Source of the DNA: Synergistales bacterium
Lineage (GTDB): Bacteria > Synergistota > Synergistia > Synergistales > Aminithiophilaceae
Assembly (NCBI GenBank): GCA_018433595.1
Contig: JAHDQY010000004.1
Coordinates: 62,001-126,000 of the forward strand
Reading direction: 5' to 3'
Length of the DNA stretch: 64,000 nucleotides
Notes under the pieces: model-generated
What the model saw: the letters and a program-made list of their open reading frames with translations, nothing else
Database searches by the model: none
What the model was told of the DNA's origin: nothing
Made by a program: the position numbers and the translations under genes
Shown here: in pieces, positions 1-6,799 of the stretch
How positions within the stretch are numbered: position 1 is the stretch's first letter
How the letters are laid out: every line of letters begins with the position of its first letter

Positions 1-260
1 CGATAGCTGCATCTATCGGTGCGGCGGTGCTTCTGGCCCGATTTTTTCACGGTCTTTTCCTTGGCCCTCTGCGTGTCGAAAGCCTTTCTCAAAAAGAAGC
101 CTCTCTCTCGGCGGTTCTCGCCATGGGCGGCCTTCTCTGCCTGCTCCTTTTCCTCTCTTTTCTGCCCTCCTGGTCTCTGACTCGCTGGATTGAGCCTTCT
201 GTGAGCGTTCTTCTCGATCAGGCAGGATACGTCAAGATCGTTTTGGGGGGAGGCCTCTGA
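1..260 (+). CDS. C-terminal end of a NuoL/EchA-type proton-channel subunit (partial)
   Basis: The reading frame is open from the first base of the window and stops with TGA at 258-260, so only the last ~85 residues are seen. They are strongly hydrophobic, with at least one clear membrane segment (GGLLCLLLFLSFL) and the sequence ARFFHGLFLGP, of the kind found near the C terminus of antiporter-like NuoL/NuoM/HyfB/EchA proteins. The following genes are the other subunits of a membrane-bound hydrogenase, so the ion-translocating subunit is the natural reading. The assignment rests mostly on context because the catalytic part lies outside the window. Confidence 0.55.
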   Translation, partial: IAASIGAAVLLARFFHGLFLGPLRVESLSQKEASLSAVLAMGGLLCLLLFLSFLPSWSLTRWIEPSVSVLLDQAGYVKIVLGGGL

Positions 261-575
261 ATGGGGACCCAAATTTACACCGGTTTTGGATACTGGAACG
301 GGGCCAGCTGGACTCTTTCCTTCCTTCTGGCGGTTCTCTTCGTTTCCTGGCTTGCCGGTCTTGGTCGAAAAAACCATGGGAAGGCGTGGATTCGCCGCCT
401 CCCGCCGGTAAAATCCAGAGATGACGGCTTCCTTGGAGCGCAGCCGCTGCAACTTTCTCCGACCCTCCCGATGGGTGGCAAGTTGCCTGAGAGGCTTTGG
501 GAAGCGCTTTCCGTCGACGGAATCGGTTGGGTCGTTGTCGCTACGGTTCTGCTCCTCGTCGCTGTGCTGTTGTAA
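261..575 (+). CDS. small two-helix membrane protein in the hydrogenase operon, unknown function
   Basis: The ATG starts directly after the stop of the preceding gene, so the two are translationally coupled. The 104-residue product has a hydrophobic helix at about residues 17-34, a basic and proline-rich loop of about 45 residues, and a second helix at 86-104 that runs to the C terminus. I do not recognise a family. Its place between the NuoL-like and NuoB-like subunits suggests an accessory membrane subunit of the hydrogenase, or a piece of the antiporter-like module made as a separate polypeptide. Only the membrane topology is seen; the role is inferred from position. Confidence 0.6.
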   Translation: MGTQIYTGFGYWNGASWTLSFLLAVLFVSWLAGLGRKNHGKAWIRRLPPVKSRDDGFLGAQPLQLSPTLPMGGKLPERLWEALSVDGIGWVVVATVLLLVAVLL

Positions 576-585
576 GGAGGTTGTC

Positions 586-1044
586 ATGGCAACGGAATGG
601 AATTGGGAGGCTTTGCCCAAGTCCCTGGCGATTTATCTTTGGAACAGCGGCTCCTGTAACGGGTGTGACAGTGAATTTTTTGCTCTGTCGGGACCGCGTT
701 ACGATTTGGAGCGGCTTGGCATTCAACGTGTCGATAGTCCCTGCCATGCCGATGTTCTCGTCGTTTCCGGCCCCGTCATTGCTTCCGAAGCGGAGATGCT
801 GCGTCAGATTCACTCTCAGATGGCTGATCCCAAAATAGTTATCGCAATCGGGGCCTGTGCTGTTTCAGGAGGAATTTTCCGTGCTTCCCGGTGTCTTGCG
901 GGCCCCCTTGATGCGGTCCTGCCTGTCGATGTCTACGTTCAAGGCTGCCCTCCGAGACCGGAGGCTCTTATCGAAGGTCTCACCCGGGCCGTCATCGACC
1001 TTGAAGGGCGGCGCAAGTCCATGGAGGGGAGGTCTCTTTCGTGA
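586..1044 (+). CDS. Ech-type hydrogenase small subunit, NuoB-like [4Fe-4S] protein
   Basis: This 152-residue protein belongs to the NuoB/EchC family, which carries the [4Fe-4S] cluster next to the catalytic subunit in complex I and group 4 hydrogenases. The four expected ligand cysteines are visible: C24 and C27 (SCNGCD), C91 (GACAVSGG) and C121 (QGCPPRP). A longer frame is open upstream, but the ATG at 586 has an ideal AAGGAGG 5 bases before it and gives the usual family N terminus. The gene lies between the small membrane protein and the NuoC-like subunit, and its stop overlaps the next start (GTGA). Confidence 0.9.
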   Translation: MATEWNWEALPKSLAIYLWNSGSCNGCDSEFFALSGPRYDLERLGIQRVDSPCHADVLVVSGPVIASEAEMLRQIHSQMADPKIVIAIGACAVSGGIFRASRCLAGPLDAVLPVDVYVQGCPPRPEALIEGLTRAVIDLEGRRKSMEGRSLS

Positions 1045-1550
1045 TCTACGCTCCCGAATATGTTATTCAGGCTACGGATCACCGGGAGGTGTTGAGCTGC
1101 CTAGAAGGGAGATTCGGCGCCGATTTGGAGATGCCGCAGCTGAAAGAAGGCGAAGCGCAGTCACCGATTTTGACAGCGACCTTGCCGAAGGCGCGTCTCC
1201 TCGAATTCGTTGATTGCTTGGCTGAGTTTGATTTTCCCCATTTTCGGGCTTTGAGCGGCGAAGATCTGGGAGAGGCGATCTTGCTCCACTATGATTTTGC
1301 TCTTTTCCGCTCCGCCGGCCGAGGGAAGCGCCTTGAGATTTCCGCTTCCGTGCGGCTGCCCTCCGGCGATCGCCTCATGCCGTCTCTTGTCGGTCGGTTC
1401 CCTTCGGCCGAATACGGCGAGCGGGAGCTGATTGAGACGCTGGGTCTTGATTTCGAGGGATTGCCCGACAAAAGCCCGCTTTTTACCTTCGATGACCGGG
1501 GGCGGAGGCGGGTTGCTGCGCCCTGTGACCTTGACGGAGGGGTGCATTGA
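1041..1550 (+). CDS. Ech-type hydrogenase NuoC-like (30 kDa) subunit
   Basis: The 169-residue protein begins with GTG overlapping the previous stop. Its C-terminal part contains the weak but recognisable NuoC/EchD signature around EYGERELIETLGLDFEG, equivalent to the ExRE-x-D/E-x-F/LGI-x-F-x-GH region of complex I 30 kDa subunits. It has no cofactor ligands, as expected: in this family the subunit is a structural part of the peripheral arm that packs against the catalytic large subunit. The N-terminal half is poorly conserved, and the identification draws strength from its place between NuoB-like and NuoD-like genes. Confidence 0.8.
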   Translation: MIYAPEYVIQATDHREVLSCLEGRFGADLEMPQLKEGEAQSPILTATLPKARLLEFVDCLAEFDFPHFRALSGEDLGEAILLHYDFALFRSAGRGKRLEISASVRLPSGDRLMPSLVGRFPSAEYGERELIETLGLDFEGLPDKSPLFTFDDRGRRRVAAPCDLDGGVH

Positions 1551-2761
1551 TGGATGTCCTGACGCTGCCTTTGAACCCTTCGGGCTCTCTTGAGCCTCTG
1601 GCGATTACCGTGAGCCTCGACGGTGATCGGATTGTCGATGCCAGAATCCGTCATGGGGCCCTTCACCGTGGCATTGAGGAAATGGCTCTCCACTGGAACC
1701 TTTTTCAGGTTCTTCCTTTGGCTGAGAGAATCTGCGGCTTCTGCTCCCTTTCGAACGCCCTCACTTTCGCTCGAGCCGTCGAGACGATTGCCGGGATCGT
1801 CGTCCCCCCTCGTGCCCGGTATCTTCGGACTCTCTTTTTGGAGTTGGAGCGCATCTCTTCACACTTTCTCTGGCTTGCCACGGCTTGTCACATCGCCGGG
1901 CATGAGGCTCTGATGATGGCGGTTTTGTCTCTTCGGGAACGCGTTCTCGACATGTTGGAGGGGTTGACAGGCAAGCGCTCCAATTGTGGCGTGGCCGCTT
2001 TCGGCGGTACCCGCGTGAATCTCGACGATGCGGACATCAAGGCACTTGAGGAGATGATCGCCTTCTACCGACGGGAGCTGCCGCCTTTGCAGGAAGTGCT
2101 CGTCGAAGGTCCCTTGCTCCGTTTTCGCCTCCAGGGAGTCGGTGTCCTTCCGAAAGAGGTGGCGGTCCGCCACGGAGTCGTCGGCCCCGTGGCGCGGGCC
2201 AGCGGTCTTTATGTCGATCTGAGATGGTCTTCCCCTTACGAGGCTTATGGCGATTTCGACGTGCAGCCTCGCCAGGTTTCCGATCTTATGGGACGTTCCC
2301 GAGGCGACGCCTTCGATCGGATGGTTTTGAGGATCATGGAGCTCCGGCAGTCGCTGGAGATCATTGAAACGCTTCTGCAGGGGATTCCCGGAGGTAACGT
2401 TCTTGCCGTAAAGAAAGATCGCCGTCTTGCCGCCCTGCTCCGGGATGCCGAAGGGAGAGCTCTGGTTTCCGTTGAAGGACCGCGAGGAGAATCTCTTCAA
2501 CGCGTCACTTTGTGTCGTGGCAAGATCGCTCTTTCCTCTTGGACCCTGCGTTCGGCCACTTATGTCAACGCGTCGTCCTGGCCGCTTCTCCTGCGAGGTG
2601 AGGAGCTTTCCGATGTCGCCCTCATCATCAACAGCACCGACCCCTGTATCGCCTGCACCGAGCGGCTTTTCCCGCTGAGGCCGTCTCCGGTTCCGGAGAT
2701 GGCGCCCTTACGATTGAGCTCTGCGGAAGATGGCGAGGCCGCGAAAGAGGTGGCGCCTTGA
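1550..2761 (+). CDS. [NiFe] hydrogenase large subunit, group 4 (EchE/NuoD-like)
   Basis: This is the catalytic subunit of an energy-converting hydrogenase. Both nickel-binding motifs are intact: RICGFC at residues 60-65 (C62, C65) and DPCIAC at 364-369 (C366, C369), followed by TER. Complex I NuoD proteins have lost these cysteines, so this is a real hydrogenase and not a quinone reductase. The 403-residue length is near that of EchE. The ATG at 1550 overlaps the previous stop and has GGAGG upstream; a TTG three bases earlier is less likely. After the last motif there is a tail of about 30 residues; whether it is cleaved during maturation cannot be judged. Confidence 0.92.
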   Translation: MDVLTLPLNPSGSLEPLAITVSLDGDRIVDARIRHGALHRGIEEMALHWNLFQVLPLAERICGFCSLSNALTFARAVETIAGIVVPPRARYLRTLFLELERISSHFLWLATACHIAGHEALMMAVLSLRERVLDMLEGLTGKRSNCGVAAFGGTRVNLDDADIKALEEMIAFYRRELPPLQEVLVEGPLLRFRLQGVGVLPKEVAVRHGVVGPVARASGLYVDLRWSSPYEAYGDFDVQPRQVSDLMGRSRGDAFDRMVLRIMELRQSLEIIETLLQGIPGGNVLAVKKDRRLAALLRDAEGRALVSVEGPRGESLQRVTLCRGKIALSSWTLRSATYVNASSWPLLLRGEELSDVALIINSTDPCIACTERLFPLRPSPVPEMAPLRLSSAEDGEAAKEVAP

Positions 2762-3732
2762 TCATGTCCTGGGGGACGAAAATCGTTGCTTCTGTGGCCC
2801 TGATGCTCCTGGCCGCGCTGATCGCTCTGATTTTCGAGGGGGCGGACAGGGTGATCCAGGCCAGAATTCAACGTCGGTTGGGGCCCCCTCTGTCACAGCC
2901 TTTCTATGACCTCGTTAAGCTCTTTGCCAAGGAGAGTCTCCTGCCTTCTGATGCCCTGCCCTGGCTTTTCAGCGGAGGACCGGTTTTTGCGGCGGCTTCT
3001 GCGCTGACGATTTTCCTCTACATCCCCATCGGATCGCTTCCCCCTGTGCTGGCCGGCGGGGGAGATTTTCTCCTGGCGCTCTTTCTGATGTTCCTCTCCT
3101 CTTTTGCCCTGATCCTGGGGGCCCTGGCCGGAGCTTCTCCTTATGGGGAAATTGATGCGAAAAAGGAGCTGGATCTCATCGCTTCCTGCAGTGTCCCCCT
3201 TTCCGTAATCGCTTCGTCCCTGGCCTGGTTCGCCTACCGTCAAGGTCTTCCTGGAGCGCCCTTCTCGCTGGAGACCTTTGTCGCCAAGCCGGTCTGGTCC
3301 GTTGCCGGCTGGTCCGGGATCATGGGCCTGATCATCCTTGCCGCCGCCTTTTTGAGTCTCATCCCGGCCTTGGCCGATCGGGTTCAGCGTAATATCTTCG
3401 GCGGCTCCAGCCGACATTTCTCCGGCAGGACCCTGCTCCTTTCCCGTCTGGCCCGCAACTTTAGAACGCTTGCCTTCTGTTCTGTTTTTGTCTCCCTTTT
3501 CTTCCCGGGTTCGATGGGGCGTTTCCTCGATCTCCGGGAGCTGGCCCTCTTCTCCGTCGATTTCCTTTTTTTCTGGGTCAAGGTTTTTCTCGTACAGACC
3601 GTGGCGGTGACCTGGGGAGGGGCGTTTCTCGGACGTTTCAAAAACAGCAGACTGTCATCTTTTTACGGGGTTGCGGTGACGGGCGTGGCTTTAGCCGGGC
3701 TCCTGTTGCTTTTTCTGGATGCGCGACTTTAG
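2758..3732 (+). CDS. Ech-type hydrogenase membrane subunit, NuoH/EchB-like
   Basis: The 324-residue integral membrane protein has many hydrophobic helices and the family signature ARIQRRLGPP followed by QPFYDLVKL, the cytoplasmic loop that links the proton channel to the peripheral arm in NuoH, HyfC and EchB. A second conserved acidic loop (GASPYGEIDAKKEL) resembles the quinone/ferredoxin-side glutamate loop of NuoH. The TTG at 2758 overlaps the upstream stop and lies 7 bases after AAAGAGG; an ATG at 2764 is the alternative. In complex with the NuoL-like subunit it should couple H2 formation to H+ or Na+ movement. Confidence 0.9.
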   Translation: MIMSWGTKIVASVALMLLAALIALIFEGADRVIQARIQRRLGPPLSQPFYDLVKLFAKESLLPSDALPWLFSGGPVFAAASALTIFLYIPIGSLPPVLAGGGDFLLALFLMFLSSFALILGALAGASPYGEIDAKKELDLIASCSVPLSVIASSLAWFAYRQGLPGAPFSLETFVAKPVWSVAGWSGIMGLIILAAAFLSLIPALADRVQRNIFGGSSRHFSGRTLLLSRLARNFRTLAFCSVFVSLFFPGSMGRFLDLRELALFSVDFLFFWVKVFLVQTVAVTWGGAFLGRFKNSRLSSFYGVAVTGVALAGLLLLFLDARL

Positions 3733-3746
3733 GGGGGTAGGAAAAA

Positions 3747-4196
3747 ATGTCGACTCTTTTTTTCTTGCTGCGGCAGGCTTGCAGGAAGAGGCTTACCAAC
3801 CTCTTCCCCTTCCCTCACATGCCGGAAAGCCTCATCGAGGCACTCCATGTCGTTCAGGAGGGTGGGATGGAGATGAATCGTCCCTTGCCGACGCCGCCGT
3901 CTCTTTGGGGAAAAGTGGCCTACAACCGAGAGAGATGTACCGGTTGTGGCAACTGTCTCGAGCGGTGTCCCTCCGGCGCCATCGAGCCTTCGGCGGATAA
4001 GAAAAAGGTCGAAATCGATATCGCCTTCTGCTGTTTCTGCGGTCGATGCGTCGATAGCTGCCCCGTTTCCGCTCTTGCCATGAGCGATGAGTTCCTCTGT
4101 TCATCTCTTGATCGGCGGGAGATGCGGCTTGCCGATTCCGGCCCTCTTCGCCTATCGGGAGAAGGTGATCTCTGGTCCCTGGAGCGGAAACGATGA
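3747..4196 (+). CDS. Ech-type hydrogenase ferredoxin subunit (NuoI/EchF-like, two [4Fe-4S])
   Basis: The 149-residue protein has two complete CxxCxxCxxxCP motifs, at C64/67/70/74 and C95/98/101/105, so it should hold two [4Fe-4S] clusters and relay electrons from reduced ferredoxin to the NuoB-like subunit. The N-terminal ~55 residues carry no cluster ligands. The ATG is preceded by AGGGGGGTAGG. It closes the hydrogenase gene set, which reads NuoL-like, small protein, NuoB, NuoC, NuoD, NuoH, NuoI, an order different from the echABCDEF order of Methanosarcina. Its stop overlaps the start of the asparaginase gene. Confidence 0.92.
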   Translation: MSTLFFLLRQACRKRLTNLFPFPHMPESLIEALHVVQEGGMEMNRPLPTPPSLWGKVAYNRERCTGCGNCLERCPSGAIEPSADKKKVEIDIAFCCFCGRCVDSCPVSALAMSDEFLCSSLDRREMRLADSGPLRLSGEGDLWSLERKR

Positions 4197-5230
4197 CGGA
4201 TAAAAGAGTCACGATCCTTCTTACGGGTGGAACGATAGGGAGCGCCGTCGAAAACGGCGGAGAGACTCTCCCGGCAGGCCATCGCTCTCAGGAACTCCAG
4301 CTTCGACTGGAGCGCATTTTCTCCGGGCTGGGAGTGAATGTCTCCTTCCGCTTCCCTTGGGGATGTCGAGGCCTTGATAGCTCCAATCTCCAGCCCTGGC
4401 ACTGGGTGGATCTGACTCGATATGTCGTCGAGGAACTGGATGAAGGAGCTGCGGCGATCGTGATCCTTCATGGAACGGATACAATGGCCTACTCGGCGGC
4501 CTGGCTCAGCCTGGCGCTGGGCGATGTCGACCGTCCCGTCATTTTTACTGGCAGTCAACTCACTCTCGATAGCGTTGCCGATGACGTGACTGTCAACCTT
4601 CAAGGTGCGGCGACCGTCGCCGCCTCGGCTCTGACCGGCGTCTGGATCTATTTCAATTGGAAGCTTTTTCAGGGGCGCCGCGTTCACAAGGCTCGCGCCG
4701 TTCACCCAGACGCTTTCGTCGCCGTCGGAGGTATCCCTCTTTATTTCACTCCCGATCTGATGAGACGGCACTATCCGATGATCGTCTCTTCCCAGAGACG
4801 GTCCCGATCGCCCGAACTGGAGCGGATCCTTTCCCTGGATGAGACGGCCCTGCGAGAGCTCCGCGGAACCGTTGCCTGGGTGTCGTCCGCTCCCGGTCTC
4901 GTCCCCCGATTTTCGGGGGACGAGAAAGTCCTGCTTCTGCTTGGCCATGGGGCGGGAAACGCCTCGTCGTTGCTGATGGAGGAGGTCACGGCTTTCTGGA
5001 AGGGGAGGGATAAGCCGCTCCTTCTTGCCTGCAGCTTGGCCGAGGGCGACGAAAAGAGGCCGGACATTTACGGAGAGGTGGGCCTGGCTGAGCTGGCACG
5101 TGAGGGGTTCCCCCTCTGGGCTCAAGGGGATTACCCTCTGGAGCTTATCCATGCTTTGGCCTGGTTTGCCTTGGCGGGATGTCCCAACGATCCGGGCGGG
5201 ATCTTTTCTCGGTACCTGCGCCGATTTTGA
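4193..5230 (+). CDS. ansA: L-asparaginase, type I (cytoplasmic)
   Basis: The enzyme hydrolyses asparagine to aspartate and ammonia. The N-terminal LLTGGTIGS motif holds the nucleophile T14, and HGTDTM is the second active-site signature with its Thr-Asp pair. There is no signal peptide and the length of 345 fits the cytoplasmic type I enzymes. The ATG overlaps the stop of the hydrogenase ferredoxin gene, so it is co-transcribed with the hydrogenase, which is an uncommon pairing and fits an amino-acid-fermenting lifestyle. A GatD-like amidotransferase is a less likely alternative because no gatE is near. The gene ends just before a strong hairpin. Confidence 0.88.
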   Translation: MTDKRVTILLTGGTIGSAVENGGETLPAGHRSQELQLRLERIFSGLGVNVSFRFPWGCRGLDSSNLQPWHWVDLTRYVVEELDEGAAAIVILHGTDTMAYSAAWLSLALGDVDRPVIFTGSQLTLDSVADDVTVNLQGAATVAASALTGVWIYFNWKLFQGRRVHKARAVHPDAFVAVGGIPLYFTPDLMRRHYPMIVSSQRRSRSPELERILSLDETALRELRGTVAWVSSAPGLVPRFSGDEKVLLLLGHGAGNASSLLMEEVTAFWKGRDKPLLLACSLAEGDEKRPDIYGEVGLAELAREGFPLWAQGDYPLELIHALAWFALAGCPNDPGGIFSRYLRRF

Positions 5231-5239
5231 AGGTCTTGG

Positions 5240-5284
5240 AACGGAGAAGGGAGGGCATCCTGAGGATGCCCTCCCTTCTCCGTT
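5240..5284. terminator. bidirectional terminator hairpin between ansA and gltX
   Basis: A perfect 21-bp inverted repeat (arms 5240-5260 and 5264-5284, loop TGA) fills the space between two convergent genes. There is no clear U-run on either side, but its strength and position make a shared terminator the best explanation. Confidence 0.75.
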
Positions 5285-5296
5285 GATGGCGATCCG

Positions 5297-6610
5297 CTAG
5301 ATGAGCCCGTAGTGTGCCAGGCGGCGGCGCACCTCTTCCGGCCCCAGATGGACGGCGACTTCGAAGATGCCCGGGCTGACCTTGCGCCCGGTCAGGGCCC
5401 ACCGCAGGGGCATGGCGAGGTCTTTCAGTTTCAGTCCTTTATCGATGGCCCACTGTCGGGCCAGTTCGGCCATGGCGTCGTGATCCCAGTTCCCTATTGC
5501 CAGAAGGGCCTCGAAAAAGGGACGAAGGCGGGCTTTGATTGCCTCGCTGATGTCGGAACCGTCGTAGCGTTCTTTAACGGGGTCGAAGGAGAGAAAAAAG
5601 TCACTGTAGGCGGCCATCTCCTTGAGAGTCTGCCCTCGTCCCTCAAGGAGGTCGAGGGAGCGGAGGAGGTAACCGTCATCGACAAGACGGCTGTCCAGGC
5701 CGATGGCTTCCCAGAAGGGACGGACCAGGTCCAGTTTCCGGATCGGATCGAGCCGCTTCAGATGCTCCTGGTTGACGAAGTCCAGTTTTTTCATGTCGAA
5801 GACGGCCTTGCGTTTGGCCACCTTGGCGAGGTCGAAAAGAGCCGTCGCCTCATGGCGGTCGAAGATCTCCTTGTCGTCCCCGGCGGACCAGCCGAGGAGG
5901 GCGAGAAAGTTGAAGATGCCCTCGGGGATGTAACCGAGGTCTCTGTAGTCGTAAACGCTTGTCGCTCCCTGCCTTTTCGAGAGCTTCTTCTTGTCCTCGC
6001 CGAGGATCATCGGCAGGTGGGCGAAATGGGGAAGCTCCCAGCCCAGCGCGTCGTAAATCAGGATCTGTTTGGGCGTATTGATGATATGATCCTCTCCTCG
6101 GATGACGTAGTTGATCGCCATCGTGTGATCGTCGACGACGACGGCGAAGTTGTAGGTCGGTGTGCCGTCGCTCTTGATGAGGACCGTGTCTTTGATCGTT
6201 TCGCTCTTAATCTCGATGGAGCCGTAGACGATATCCTCAAAAAGGATCGTCCTGTCCTGGGGGATCCGGTGAATGATGGCGGCACCATCACGGTAGGCCA
6301 GATCCTTTTCAAGAAGCTCCTCGGCGTAGCGACGGTAGAGATCGAGCCGCTCCGACTGCCGGTAGGGACCGAATCCTCCGCCGCAGTCGGGCCCTTCATC
6401 CCAATCGAGGCCGAGCCACCTCATCCCGGCGAGGATCGTCTTTTCGAAGGCCTCGGTGGAACGCTGGCGGTCGGTATCTTCGATGCGAAGGACAAAACTT
6501 CCCCCCATCCGCCTGGCCCAGAGCCAGTTGAACAAGGCCGTGTGTGCCCCTCCGATGTGCAGGGCACCGGTCGGGCTTGGGGCAAAGCGGACGCGAACCG
6601 TTTCCATCAT
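5297..6610 (-). CDS. gltX: glutamyl-tRNA synthetase, short form lacking the cysteine-containing insert
   Basis: A class I aminoacyl-tRNA synthetase that charges glutamate. The HIGH motif is HIGG at residues 18-21 in the family context APSPTGALHIGG, and the KMSKS loop is KLSKR. The downstream motif LIKSDGTPTYN is also typical. The protein is 437 residues, while usual bacterial enzymes are about 470-490. The difference lies at one place: after EKDLAYR the chain goes directly to DGAAIIHRIPQD, missing the ~45-residue segment that normally carries CxC and CR zinc-type residues. The reading frame is otherwise intact. ATG at 6610 follows GGAGGA by about 10 bases. Confidence 0.93.
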   Translation of the reverse strand: MMETVRVRFAPSPTGALHIGGAHTALFNWLWARRMGGSFVLRIEDTDRQRSTEAFEKTILAGMRWLGLDWDEGPDCGGGFGPYRQSERLDLYRRYAEELLEKDLAYRDGAAIIHRIPQDRTILFEDIVYGSIEIKSETIKDTVLIKSDGTPTYNFAVVVDDHTMAINYVIRGEDHIINTPKQILIYDALGWELPHFAHLPMILGEDKKKLSKRQGATSVYDYRDLGYIPEGIFNFLALLGWSAGDDKEIFDRHEATALFDLAKVAKRKAVFDMKKLDFVNQEHLKRLDPIRKLDLVRPFWEAIGLDSRLVDDGYLLRSLDLLEGRGQTLKEMAAYSDFFLSFDPVKERYDGSDISEAIKARLRPFFEALLAIGNWDHDAMAELARQWAIDKGLKLKDLAMPLRWALTGRKVSPGIFEVAVHLGPEEVRRRLAHYGLI

Positions 6611-6681
6611 GGTGCCGTTTCCTCCTCCCGCCCCTTGAAAAAGCTGCTCAGGGGCTCTCTGGTCTTATACTAGGTCCAGTG

Positions 6682-6710
6682 ATTATAGCTTATAGCCGCT
6701 TCCTTTCTCA
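6682..6710 (-). promoter_or_regulatory. candidate promoter for gltX
   Basis: On the minus strand a perfect TATAAT (6687-6682) lies 17 bases downstream of a weak -35 (TGAGAA, 6710-6705) in the gltX-polA divergent region. The -35 is poor, so the call is tentative. Confidence 0.35.
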
Positions 6711-6799
6711 GCGATTTCCCTCCGAACGGTTCCGTCGGAAGAGATGACGAGAGAGAGTGAGGTGGCTGATCGACAGTAGCGAGGGAAGGAGCGATCGGT

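Noticed and set aside
5312-6673. 453-codon plus-strand frame opposite gltX
   Set aside because: Shadow of gltX; the minus strand has the synthetase motifs.
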